Assembly (NCBI GenBank): GCA_018969935.1 | Contig: JAGWXJ010000026.1 | Coordinates: 1-18,157 of the forward strand | Direction: 5' to 3' | Length of the DNA stretch: 18,157 nt | Origin: Alphaproteobacteria bacterium | Lineage (GTDB): Bacteria; Pseudomonadota; Alphaproteobacteria; Micavibrionales; UBA1664 | Shown: one piece after another, positions 1 through 7,484 of the stretch | Layout: each line of letters begins with the position of its first letter | Position numbering within the stretch: position 1 is the first letter of the stretch | Made by a program: the position numbers and the translations under genes | The notes under the pieces: model-generated | Database searches by the model: none | What the model was told of the DNA's origin: nothing | What the model saw: the letters and a program-made list of their open reading frames with translations, nothing else

Positions 1-14
1 CGGCGGGGTTTTTT
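1..14 (+). terminator. Possible 3' half of a terminator of an upstream gene
   Basis: The window opens with a GC-rich run (CGGCGGGG) followed directly by six T residues at 9-14. This is what the descending arm and U-tract of an intrinsic terminator look like. The ascending arm would lie outside the window, so it cannot be confirmed. The rest of 15-112 holds no recognisable gene and no convincing promoter hexamer pair for the antiporter gene. Confidence 0.35.
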
Positions 15-112
15 AATGGCACACGCAAAAGCCCTTAAATTATGTCAACGAATTGGTCTTATGCCCCTGAATTTCCTCAATCTCACCACAGCGAATATGG
101 TACGAATGAAGA

Positions 113-1867
113 ATGGAAACTTCGATACCGCACCTTCGTGAAATTCTTGTCTTTCTAACTGCGGCTGGCGTGCTCGTGCCACTGATGCAAAAATTCAAGA
201 TATCACCGGTCCTAGGCTTCCTTCTGGCAGGTCTTTTGCTGGGGCCTCATGGCGCGGGCCTTCTAGCGCATGTTTGGCCCCCCATCGGCACTATTGTGAT
301 TACCGAAAGCGAGGGCGTACACGCTCTCGCTGAAATGGGAATCGTCTTCCTCCTGTTCATGATTGGGCTGGAACTCTCCTTCGAGCGTCTGTCCACCATG
401 CGCAAAAAGGTATTCGGTTTCGGTGGCCTGCAAGTCGGTATCACGGCCATGGTTATCGGCAGTATTGCATGGGCTTTCGGCAACAAGCCTGAAACATCCA
501 TGCTTTTGGGCCTTGGCTTCGCCCTTTCCTCCACCGCCATCGTGATGCAGATATTGGCCGAAAACAAACGCATGGGCAGCCTTGTAGGCCGTGCCAGTTT
601 TGCCATCCTCCTCTTTCAGGATCTCAGCGTCATCCTGCTCCTGTTCTTCCTCGGCTTTACCAATCTTGGGGTTCAGGGCGGGCTTTCTTCCCCTTCGGCG
701 CTCGCCTATCTGGGCAAGGCCCTATGGTCGGCAGCCACGGCAACCATCGGCATCGTCATCATCGGCAGGCTTGTATTGCGCCCTGTATTCAAGATGGTCG
801 GCAAGGGCAAGAATACCGAATTGTTTATTGCCGCCACGTTGCTGACGGTCATTAGCATTGCCGCAGGGGCCGAGGCGGTGGGCCTTTCCATGGGCTTGGG
901 CGCCTTCTTGGCAGGCCTTCTGGTAGCCGAAACCGAATACAGGCACGACGTTGAATCCGCAATCGAGCCCTTCAAGGGCCTTCTCATGGGCCTGTTCTTT
1001 ATGTCAGTGGGCATGAGCGTTGATTTGCGTATGGTGCTGGGTGATCCCTTCTGGATTTTGGCATCCGTCATTGGGTTGTTTGCGGTCAAGGCAGGCATCA
1101 TCTTCACGATCGCACGGACCCTCAAGGTCACCACGGGCCGCGCATTGGAACTCGGCCTCCTCCTCGGTCAGGCGGGCGAATTCGCTTTCGTACTCCTTGC
1201 CATGGCATCGGATATGAAACTGATATCCGAGAATGATGCCCAGTTCATGCTGATCGTAACCTCGCTCAGCATGATGATAACACCGCTGGTTGCACGCATG
1301 GCCTACCGCGTAAGGCTGGTGCTGGATGGCCCCGATGTTTCCATTTACGGCCCCGATGCCTTTGCCGTCGATGCCATCGACAACCATGTGATACTTGCAG
1401 GCTATGGCCGCATGGGCCACGTTATCAGCGACATCCTGAACCAGCAGAACATCCCTTGTGTCGCCATCGACCACGCGCCCGAAGCCGTAGCCCCGAACGA
1501 TGTGCCATTGCTGAAAGGTGACGCAACGGATTACGAAACGCTCAACAAGGCGGGCATCCGCCGCGCGGTTGCCGTAGCCGTGTTGATTGATAAAACGGAG
1601 GAAGCACGCAAGGTCGTCGAGATGGTAAAATCGATTGACCCTAAAATGCTGATAGTCGCCCGCGCGCGCGACGGCCAGCATGCAGCCGAACTGTTCAGGC
1701 TTGGCGCAACAGCCACAATACCGGATATGGTCGAAGGCTCGCTGCACGTGGCACACGAATTGCTCACGCATATCGGCGTGCCTATGGCAGCCGCAACCAA
1801 AGCGGTTGAACGCCAGCGTACAATCGAGGCCGCTGAAATCCAGCAGGCAATCAAAAGCAACGCCTGA
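113..1867 (+). CDS. Kef-type monovalent cation:proton antiporter (CPA2 family) with C-terminal NAD-binding RCK domain
   Basis: An inner-membrane K+(or Na+)/H+ antiporter of 584 aa, close to the usual length of KefB/KefC. Residues from about 8 to 400 form a series of hydrophobic segments typical of the Na+/H+ exchanger fold, including the GLSMGLGAFLAGLLVAET and LLGQAGEFAFVLL stretches that are well conserved in Kef proteins. From about residue 425 a Rossmann-type RCK/TrkA-N domain follows, with the dinucleotide loop GYGRMG (about 430-435) and an acidic residue in VAID about 25 residues later, which favours NAD(H). No separate RCK-C domain is evident. The ATG at 113 lacks a clear Shine-Dalgarno sequence. 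It ends two bases before the stop of the convergent gene on the other strand. In Kef systems the RCK domain gates efflux in response to glutathione adducts or nucleotides. Whether this one is KefB, KefC or a related family member (for example YbaL-like) cannot be decided from sequence alone. No KefF/KefG-type ancillary gene is next to it. Confidence 0.9.
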   Translation: METSIPHLREILVFLTAAGVLVPLMQKFKISPVLGFLLAGLLLGPHGAGLLAHVWPPIGTIVITESEGVHALAEMGIVFLLFMIGLELSFERLSTMRKKVFGFGGLQVGITAMVIGSIAWAFGNKPETSMLLGLGFALSSTAIVMQILAENKRMGSLVGRASFAILLFQDLSVILLLFFLGFTNLGVQGGLSSPSALAYLGKALWSAATATIGIVIIGRLVLRPVFKMVGKGKNTELFIAATLLTVISIAAGAEAVGLSMGLGAFLAGLLVAETEYRHDVESAIEPFKGLLMGLFFMSVGMSVDLRMVLGDPFWILASVIGLFAVKAGIIFTIARTLKVTTGRALELGLLLGQAGEFAFVLLAMASDMKLISENDAQFMLIVTSLSMMITPLVARMAYRVRLVLDGPDVSIYGPDAFAVDAIDNHVILAGYGRMGHVISDILNQQNIPCVAIDHAPEAVAPNDVPLLKGDATDYETLNKAGIRRAVAVAVLIDKTEEARKVVEMVKSIDPKMLIVARARDGQHAAELFRLGATATIPDMVEGSLHVAHELLTHIGVPMAAATKAVERQRTIEAAEIQQAIKSNA

Positions 1868-1869
1868 TT

Positions 1870-3174
1870 TTATTGCTTCTTGAGGTTTTTCAGGATGGCA
1901 AACGGGTTGTTTGCATCATCATCGCCCGTTTTTTTGCCCTCGAAGGTATAGACCTTGGGCGCGCGGTCTTGGTCGCGGTCCTTGTTGCGATCAAACTTCG
2001 GCTTGCGCGGGCGCTCGTCGCCTTCCTCGCGGTCATGCTTCTTGTTCGGGCGGTTCGGGTCGTATGATTTTTTGGGCGTGAATTTCTTTTCGCCGCGCTC
2101 GGGCTTGCTGTCTGCGCCCTCTGGCTTGGCGTCAGGCTTCGTATAACGCGGTTTGCCGCCGTGCTGGTTGCGCGGTTGCGGGCGGTCCGACATTTTACCG
2201 CGCTTGAGCATGAATTTCACAAGCGGCGCAGGCGCCTTCGGCGTCACTGGTGCTGCGGCCTCCACGGCCTCGGCTGCTTCCTTGGCGCCCTCGGTTGTAA
2301 CACCTTCGCTTGCCAGTGCCGGTGCTTCTGTCACAGCTTCGGCGGCTGGTGCGGCGGCTTCGGCGGCAGGCTTCGCCTCGTCCTTCAGGCGGCGGTGGCC
2401 CATGGATTCAAGCACGGCATAAAGGTCATCAAGGCTGCTGCCAAACCACTCGGCATATTTGTGCTTGGCTTCAAACACGCCTTGCTCGGCTGTGTCGTAA
2501 ATATCTGTCACCACGCGGTCCAGCATGTCGATACGGATGCAGCGCGGCCCGAAAACGGGATAACCGATCATGCGGTAGAAATCGCGGTCGATTGCAGCCG
2601 TGTCGACAACTTCTGAAACGCGGCCATCGGCGGGCTTGGCAATCGGTAGCGCCTTGTCATTCCAAAGCGCCCACAAAATCGCGCGCATGCGGATGGCAGC
2701 AGGTTTGACAAGCGCAGGCAAAAACACAAGCACGGGCCCAAGGCGCACGCCTTTGCTGCGCAGGGCCTTGCGCATGTCGGCATCAAGGCCTGCAATAAGG
2801 TCCTCAAGTTCGGATCTGTGCATCACGCCCAGATGGTCGTAAAGGCGCTCGCCAATTCCGGCGGCAGCGCCTGTCAGCGCGCCCTCGCCCTCAACCTGTT
2901 TCAGCTTGAACAGGGGCTCGAGCACCGTACGGGTATGGATATCAAGCCACTCCTGCACCTTGGGGTGCGCATCGGCAACGGCCTTGGGGGCCAGCAGCGC
3001 ATCGCCTTTTTGCAGGCGGCCTACGGGCACGCCGGGCAGCGGATTGGTCGGTTGCTCCTGAAAGAAAATCTGGCCGTCATCGGCAACGGAATAGCGCCCC
3101 TCGGTAGGGGCTGCTTGTGCGGGTGTTGGTGTCATATCGGTCATGCGTGGGCGACTATAGGAGGATAAGGGCAT
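1870..3174 (-). CDS. Stand-alone C-terminal region of an alphaproteobacterial SUV3-like helicase (no helicase motor)
   Basis: The product is about 434 aa. Residues about 27-256 resemble, from memory, the part of alphaproteobacterial SUV3-like DEAD/H helicases that follows the motor domains: a GRLxxGDALL block, then GVRLGPVLVFLPALVKPAA (about 142-160), a WALW stretch, and GYPVFGPRCIRIDMLDRV (about 214-231). The extreme C-terminus, NPFAILKNLKKQ, also resembles the (D/N)SPFAAL-type ending of those helicases. Between them lie an Ala/Glu/Pro-rich linker (about 258-320) and a highly basic Lys/Arg/Asp-rich tail likely to bind nucleic acid. No Walker A, DExH or other motor motif is present, and the upstream DNA is occupied by a divergent gene, so this is not a simple frameshift of a neighbouring motor. 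I chose the ATG at 3174 because a near-perfect Shine-Dalgarno sequence (3191-3182 on the minus strand) precedes it. A GTG at 3186 would overlap that site, and the ATG at 3144 is far from it. Function unproven; an RNA-binding or helicase-partner role is inference. Confidence 0.72.
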   Translation of the reverse strand: MPLSSYSRPRMTDMTPTPAQAAPTEGRYSVADDGQIFFQEQPTNPLPGVPVGRLQKGDALLAPKAVADAHPKVQEWLDIHTRTVLEPLFKLKQVEGEGALTGAAAGIGERLYDHLGVMHRSELEDLIAGLDADMRKALRSKGVRLGPVLVFLPALVKPAAIRMRAILWALWNDKALPIAKPADGRVSEVVDTAAIDRDFYRMIGYPVFGPRCIRIDMLDRVVTDIYDTAEQGVFEAKHKYAEWFGSSLDDLYAVLESMGHRRLKDEAKPAAEAAAPAAEAVTEAPALASEGVTTEGAKEAAEAVEAAAPVTPKAPAPLVKFMLKRGKMSDRPQPRNQHGGKPRYTKPDAKPEGADSKPERGEKKFTPKKSYDPNRPNKKHDREEGDERPRKPKFDRNKDRDQDRAPKVYTFEGKKTGDDDANNPFAILKNLKKQ

Positions 3175-3181
3175 TTCCGCA

Positions 3182-3191
3182 ATCACCTCCT
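3182..3191 (-). promoter_or_regulatory. Strong Shine-Dalgarno sequence that decides the start of the helicase-C-like gene
   Basis: Read on the minus strand, these ten bases are AGGAGGTGAT, an almost complete complement of the 16S rRNA 3' end. The ATG at 3174 follows after 7 bases (11 from the GGAGG core). The upstream in-frame GTG (3186) lies inside the site and the next ATG (3144) is about 37 bases from it, so 3174 is the best start. An intact signal this strong argues that the shortened gene is translated rather than being debris. Confidence 0.65.
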
Positions 3192-3201
3192 GCGGCTGGA
3201 C

Positions 3202-3236
3202 CTGTCACTGGATTGCCATAGGTCCATAGGTATAAT
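3202..3236 (+). promoter_or_regulatory. Promoter of the exported-protein gene: consensus -10 with Pho-box-like element in place of -35
   Basis: A perfect TATAAT lies at 3231-3236, with its expected start near 3243 and a GGAGG site at 3251-3255 before the ATG at 3260. No good -35 lies 17 bp upstream. Instead there are two 7-bp direct repeats separated by 4 bp: CTGTCAC (3202-3208), TGGA, TTGCCAT (3213-3219), ending 11 bp before the -10. The enterobacterial Pho box is CTGTCAT-N4-CTGTCAT placed about 10 bp before the -10, where PhoB replaces the -35 contact. The match is 6/7 and 5/7, and the 4-bp spacer is not AT-rich as it usually is. The -10 is well supported; PhoB control is inference. Confidence 0.5.
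3216..3231 (+). repeat. Tandem 8-bp direct repeat (CCATAGGT x2) abutting the -10 box
   Basis: CCATAGGT occurs at 3216-3223 and again immediately at 3224-3231, its last T being the first base of the -10 hexamer. Directly repeated short sites at this position may be contacts for a regulator. It partly overlaps the second Pho-box-like half-site. It could also be a chance duplication. Confidence 0.5.
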
Positions 3237-3259
3237 GCTCTCTTTCCTACGGAGGTTCC

Positions 3260-4687
3260 ATGCGTACCCTGCTCGTTCTAGCGTTTTCCCTGCTCTTTTC
3301 TGGCGCTGCCTTGGCAGCCCCCGCCATAGACAAGGCAGGCGCCGATGCCCTGAAACCCCGCCTCGAACAGGGGCTGGATGTACTGGCCGCCAACTTCAAG
3401 GCCAAAGGCCTGCTGCTGGAACGCACAGGCCCCCTGACGGTCGAACCCGCAGGCACCTACTACGCGGTCACCACCCCGTCACTGGCCCTCATCATGCCTG
3501 GCAACATCAAACGCACCATCGGCATGGTGGCAGTCAATGCGGTACCAACCGCAAACCCCGATGTCCTGAAAGTGGCGATGGCCCTGCCCACCCCCATCAT
3601 CGATACCGATGGCATGGGCAAGGCGGTTGGCAAAACCACCATCGGCTCCCAAACCATGAACGGCCTCTGGAATGTACCGGCCATGATGTTCACGCAGCTC
3701 ACGGCCAACTACGGCAACGTACAAACGGTGGGCGATGGTTTCAAAACAACCTTGCCCCAGCTGGCCGTAAAAATGCTGCTTTCCGATAACGGCAAAGGCC
3801 TTTACTCCGGCCCCTCCGAGGCAGTCGCCACAAACATCACCCACGAAACGACAGCAAAAAAATACACCATCAGCCAGTTGGCGCTCAAAACCGTTATCGA
3901 GGATCTGGATATCAAAGCCGCGCAAACCCCTGCCAAAAAAGCATCCTCGGCTTCGCTTCAGGATACCCTTACCGATATGTTCACCCGTTTTGCCAACGGC
4001 AACCAGACGTCCTTCTCGGCATCAGGTATCTCGATCGCGCAACTCGATGGCTCGGGCCAGCCCCAAACCACCACCATCAAAAACATTACCTTCAATGGCA
4101 ACATTGGCGATGCGCGCACATCGCTCCCTAAAATGGAATGGTCGGGCACAGCCAGCGGCTTTGCCACAACCGATGCCTCGTTCGCCAACTTCATGCCAAC
4201 AACCATCAGCGTAAACGGTGCCACAAGCGGCGTGCCGTTGGCCGAATTGCTGGCAGCCAAAACGCAAGCCGAACAGGCAGCCATCATGGCCAAATCGGGC
4301 GGCCTCTTTAAACTCAACAATTTCAGCATCGATGCGCCTGCCTATGGCCTTACCTCCATCGGCAGCGTCAAATCGGGCGCCGAAGGTCAAAACGCATCGC
4401 TTAAACTGGTTGTACGGGGCTTGCCCGACTTGCTGGCTTGGCTGGGTACCCTTTCCTCGGGGCCAGATGCCAAAAACCTGCCGCCGTTTCTGCCCGCGCT
4501 CACGGGCATCCTCGCCATGGTACAAATGACAGGCAAACCCGCAACCGACATACAGGGCCGCCCCACCCTTAACTACGATGTCCAGATGGCTGGCGGCAAA
4601 CTCACGCTCAATGGCGCTGATATGACGGCAGTTTTAGGCGGCCTGCCGCAAGGCAAAGGCGCTACGCCGCAAGCAGCGCCGCGTTAA
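3260..4687 (+). CDS. Exported protein of unknown function (475 aa)
   Basis: The start at 3260 has a good GGAGG at 3251-3255. The N-terminus is a clear Sec signal peptide: Arg at position 2, a hydrophobic stretch, and an ALA-A cleavage site after about residue 19. The mature part of about 456 aa is rich in Ala, Thr, Gly and Asn, with few aromatic residues and many alternating polar/hydrophobic segments that suggest a beta-rich periplasmic or outer-membrane-associated protein. No lipobox cysteine and no further membrane segment are evident. I do not recognise a family with confidence. The long beta-rich layout faintly recalls DUF945- or AsmA-type periplasmic proteins, but I see no defining motif. 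Its 3' end overlaps the convergent hemW by 26 bp. The promoter region carries a -10 box and a Pho-box-like element, so phosphate-linked expression is possible. Confidence 0.8.
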   Translation: MRTLLVLAFSLLFSGAALAAPAIDKAGADALKPRLEQGLDVLAANFKAKGLLLERTGPLTVEPAGTYYAVTTPSLALIMPGNIKRTIGMVAVNAVPTANPDVLKVAMALPTPIIDTDGMGKAVGKTTIGSQTMNGLWNVPAMMFTQLTANYGNVQTVGDGFKTTLPQLAVKMLLSDNGKGLYSGPSEAVATNITHETTAKKYTISQLALKTVIEDLDIKAAQTPAKKASSASLQDTLTDMFTRFANGNQTSFSASGISIAQLDGSGQPQTTTIKNITFNGNIGDARTSLPKMEWSGTASGFATTDASFANFMPTTISVNGATSGVPLAELLAAKTQAEQAAIMAKSGGLFKLNNFSIDAPAYGLTSIGSVKSGAEGQNASLKLVVRGLPDLLAWLGTLSSGPDAKNLPPFLPALTGILAMVQMTGKPATDIQGRPTLNYDVQMAGGKLTLNGADMTAVLGGLPQGKGATPQAAPR

Positions 4688-5849
4688 GCGATGTCAGCAC
4701 CAGCCTGCCCTTGGTGGTAGGCACAAGCCGCGCATCGGTATCTTCAAGCAGCCCTTCCTTGCGAAGGGCTGTAATTTTTTTGGCATTCAGCCACGCGGGG
4801 TTCAGCCCTTCCAGCGCAACACCCTCTGAAAGGCGCAGGCCCATCATCAGCTTCTCTTCAAAAGCCGCACGCTCGTCTATGGCTTCGTGCGGGTGGTACC
4901 CGTTCCCGTTTTCGGCAACGCGCTTAAGCCATTCTTCTGGGGCGCGGTGGGTTCTCGTCGCTACCAGCAACGGGGCCCCCGAACGGCGTAGGGTTGGTGT
5001 GGCGGCTACCCCGTTCGGGGTAACAAAAAGCCTCCCATGCGCACCGGGGCCAATGCCAGCATATTCGCCGTATCGCCAATACGTCAGGTTGTGGCGGCTT
5101 TCGCACCCCGCCCGCGCATGGTTGGATACTTCATAGGCAGGCATGCCTGCATTGCCCAACAATGTCTGCGTGATGTCGTAAAACACTGCCGCGTTATCTT
5201 CATCAGGTATGACAAGGCGGCCCGAATGATAAAGCGTATGGAATTGCGTATTGGGCTCGATGGTCAGCTGGTACACCGATAAATGGTCGCCCATCATGCC
5301 CATCGCTTCGCGCAGCTCCGCTTCCCACTGGGATGGGGTCTGGTTGGGCCGCGCATAGATAAGGTCAAAACTATAGCGCGGGAATATACGGGCCGCGAGG
5401 GCCACAGCCGCCCGCGCTTCCTCAACGCTATGCATACGCCCCAGCGCCTTCAAGTCATCCGCTACCAGCGATTGCACCCCGATCGATACGCGGTTAACAC
5501 CCGCCGCCCTGAACCCTTCAAATTTCTCTGCTTCCACCGATGTCGGGTTGGCCTCCAGCGTAATCTCGCAGGCGGGGTCCAGCCCCCAAAGCTTGGCCGC
5601 TTCATCAATAATGGCCCCTACTGTTTCAGGCGCCATCAGGCTCGGCGTCCCGCCGCCGAAAAAGATGGATGTCACAACCCGCGGCCCTGCCAGCAAACCC
5701 ACCGTATGCCTAAGCTCGGTCAGCAAGGCCTGCCGCCACGCGCCAGCGTCCACCCCCTCGCGGACATGGCTGTTGAAGTCGCAATAAGGGCACTTGGCCT
5801 TGCAAAACGGCCAATGGACATACAGCGCGATGGGTTTAATATTTGACAT
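4662..5849 (-). CDS. hemW: HemW, radical-SAM haem chaperone (coproporphyrinogen III oxidase-like)
   Basis: A cytoplasmic radical SAM protein of 395 aa, the normal length for HemW, which binds haem and passes it to respiratory enzymes. The family was long annotated as oxygen-independent coproporphyrinogen oxidase. Close to the N-terminus are the [4Fe-4S] cysteines in CxxxCxxC form (C16, C20, C23, followed by D-F), which fits HemW. The SAM-binding FGGGTPSL and the SIGVQS motif follow, and the last ~130 residues form a HemW C-terminal domain. I chose the ATG at 5849 (MSNIKPIALYVHWPFC) because family similarity begins there. The reading frame stays open to 6146, but those 99 extra codons run antisense through the neighbouring gene. 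No Shine-Dalgarno sequence precedes the ATG. A weak TTGTTC-N17-TATCTT pair ends six bases before it, so a leaderless transcript is possible. The 3' end overlaps the gene at 3260-4687. HemW commonly sits next to rdgB and rph, but here two opposite-strand genes intervene. Confidence 0.93.
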   Translation of the reverse strand: MSNIKPIALYVHWPFCKAKCPYCDFNSHVREGVDAGAWRQALLTELRHTVGLLAGPRVVTSIFFGGGTPSLMAPETVGAIIDEAAKLWGLDPACEITLEANPTSVEAEKFEGFRAAGVNRVSIGVQSLVADDLKALGRMHSVEEARAAVALAARIFPRYSFDLIYARPNQTPSQWEAELREAMGMMGDHLSVYQLTIEPNTQFHTLYHSGRLVIPDEDNAAVFYDITQTLLGNAGMPAYEVSNHARAGCESRHNLTYWRYGEYAGIGPGAHGRLFVTPNGVAATPTLRRSGAPLLVATRTHRAPEEWLKRVAENGNGYHPHEAIDERAAFEEKLMMGLRLSEGVALEGLNPAWLNAKKITALRKEGLLEDTDARLVPTTKGRLVLTSLNAALLAA

Positions 5850-5897
5850 AACAATAAGATAGGCGTAATTTACCCGCGGAACAAAGCACAGATAGCC

Positions 5898-6341
5898 ATG
5901 ACACAGCAAACATTCGCTCAAGCCAGCACCCCGAAACAAGTACAGGAAGCCCGCGCCGATTACATTTGCGAATGCCTCAAGCTCAGCCTCTTTCTGGCCC
6001 AACACCCCAAAGTCTGGGTCAACAATTGTGAAGGCACGTTCACGCTCGAAGTACAGGTCCATGACCCGAAGATGAAGGAATACACGTTCTTCTCCTTCCC
6101 CGTCATCCCGCCCAATACCCCGCACCCCGTGCATGGCAAAAGCCACAAGGCCCGCATAACCGGCATCAAAGGCACCGATGGCGTAGCTATGGACTTCTAT
6201 AACAACCAGGATCCGGGCGCCCTGCCCCGTTACATCAGCGCAGTCATCGAGTCCGATTTAAACATGCTTCATGTAGCAGCAGGCAAAACCAAAAAGGCTT
6301 CGGCTGGTTGGCGCCCATACAATCCGCCGGAATTTAAGTAA
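5898..6341 (+). CDS. Unrecognised 147-aa protein
   Basis: Not recognised. The ATG at 5898 lies in a 48-bp region divergent from hemW and lacks an obvious Shine-Dalgarno sequence. The product is soluble, with no signal peptide or membrane segment. It opens with an Ala/Gln-rich helix, then a region containing two cysteines (about C25 and C44), a probable beta-rich middle with many Phe/Val/Pro residues, and a basic C-terminus ending in Pro-Glu-Phe-Lys. The reading frame is clean, and base and codon use look like the neighbours, which supports a real gene. It is co-directional with the next orphan gene (73-bp gap), and the pair splits hemW from rdgB-rph. Function unknown. Confidence 0.7.
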   Translation: MTQQTFAQASTPKQVQEARADYICECLKLSLFLAQHPKVWVNNCEGTFTLEVQVHDPKMKEYTFFSFPVIPPNTPHPVHGKSHKARITGIKGTDGVAMDFYNNQDPGALPRYISAVIESDLNMLHVAAGKTKKASAGWRPYNPPEFK

Positions 6342-6414
6342 CTAATTCTTGCAATATGGTAGGCCCGCTGCTCATATACTTTCCAAAACATAAAAAAAGC
6401 ACAGGGAACACAAA

Positions 6415-7479
6415 ATGCTCAGGGACGATTTCGAAGATTCCGCAGAGGGTCTGATAACCCACTCTCCTGCCGTCAAAAACCAGCACCGTTACGCGCGCGC
6501 CAAGGTCAACAAGCTGGAACAACGCCTCCGCGCCATGCTCCAGAGCTACAACCCCGTCCTTAATCTTACCGCCCACGTCGTCCCCGATACCGAAAAGCTG
6601 ACCTTCAAGGTCTGGATCGGCTCCTCCGCAATCGAACCGCGCGATGTCGCCCTCATTGATGGTGATTTGCGTATCCTCTGGGCCCACAACAATGGCCGCG
6701 GCAAGGAATTGCTGTTCAACGGCACGGCCTATGTCGCTGGCGGCGAGGCTATAAACATCGGCCCTCTCGATGCCCGTAAATACCGCCAGATGGCCAAAAA
6801 ACTGTTCGACACCCTCATCGGCCTCGGCCTCGAAAAGGGTCAGGAACGCCGCATCCGTCCGGCTTGGATCGCTGCCGCTGGCAAACGCTACGATGTAGGC
6901 GCGGTCCGTCAGGCCAAAAGGCTGCTTGCAACACGTGGCGAACTTGAGCCAAACAACAAGACATGGCGCACGATATTCACCGAGCGCTCGAAGTGGGAAC
7001 GCAACTTCAACAACCGCTACATTGCGCGCAACCCGATATTCAAAAACGCCGATTTTGATTTCGATACCGAAACCAATCGCATGACAATCCACCTCACGCT
7101 CAACAAGGGCTACAACACCCAAAGCCCGCGCCTCAAAATCTCGGGCCCCGTCGTCGTGAAATGGACAAAAGGCGGCGATATGCGCCTGCTCTTTACGCCC
7201 GACACCGGCCTCGGCATGCGCATAGCACCCGAACCGATTAGCTTCAAAGGCTCCTACACGCGCTCCGAAGCTTCAAAGGATCTCATCAACCTTGTCATCG
7301 CAGCCGGCTACATCAAGAATCCGGCAAGCGTGTTTGTACCGTCCGATGATTCCGTATCGGGCGAATTCGGTACCCGCTCGCGCGGCAAATCCCGCAATAA
7401 ACGTGTACCTGATGTGCGCACTCCGCGCCGCGAAGGCAATTATCTGGCCAACCTGCGCCGTGGCCGCCATATAAGCTGA
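6415..7479 (+). CDS. Unrecognised 354-aa basic protein
   Basis: Not recognised. The ATG at 6415 is preceded by AGGGA at about 6402-6406, an acceptable ribosome site. There is no signal peptide or membrane segment. Two stretches with alternating hydrophobic strands (about residues 48-90 and 220-285) flank a helical, Lys/Arg-rich centre. The last ~35 residues are strongly basic (many Arg, some Lys and Gly), suggesting contact with nucleic acid or an acidic partner. The gene ends 5 bp from the convergent rdgB stop. Its composition resembles that of neighbouring genes, so there is no clear sign of recent transfer. A weak TTGCAA (6349-6354) with an AT-rich CATATA about 18 bp on could be its own promoter. 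Function unknown. Confidence 0.75.
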   Translation: MLRDDFEDSAEGLITHSPAVKNQHRYARAKVNKLEQRLRAMLQSYNPVLNLTAHVVPDTEKLTFKVWIGSSAIEPRDVALIDGDLRILWAHNNGRGKELLFNGTAYVAGGEAINIGPLDARKYRQMAKKLFDTLIGLGLEKGQERRIRPAWIAAAGKRYDVGAVRQAKRLLATRGELEPNNKTWRTIFTERSKWERNFNNRYIARNPIFKNADFDFDTETNRMTIHLTLNKGYNTQSPRLKISGPVVVKWTKGGDMRLLFTPDTGLGMRIAPEPISFKGSYTRSEASKDLINLVIAAGYIKNPASVFVPSDDSVSGEFGTRSRGKSRNKRVPDVRTPRREGNYLANLRRGRHIS

Positions 7480-7484
7480 TTTTT

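Noticed and set aside
1004..1771. 255-codon open frame opposite the antiporter
   Set aside because: Antisense shadow with unusual His/Cys-rich composition and no motif.
5850..6146. N-terminal extension of the hemW reading frame by 99 codons
   Set aside because: It runs antisense through the gene at 5898-6341 and adds residues absent from HemW; the radical SAM start fits the ATG at 5849.
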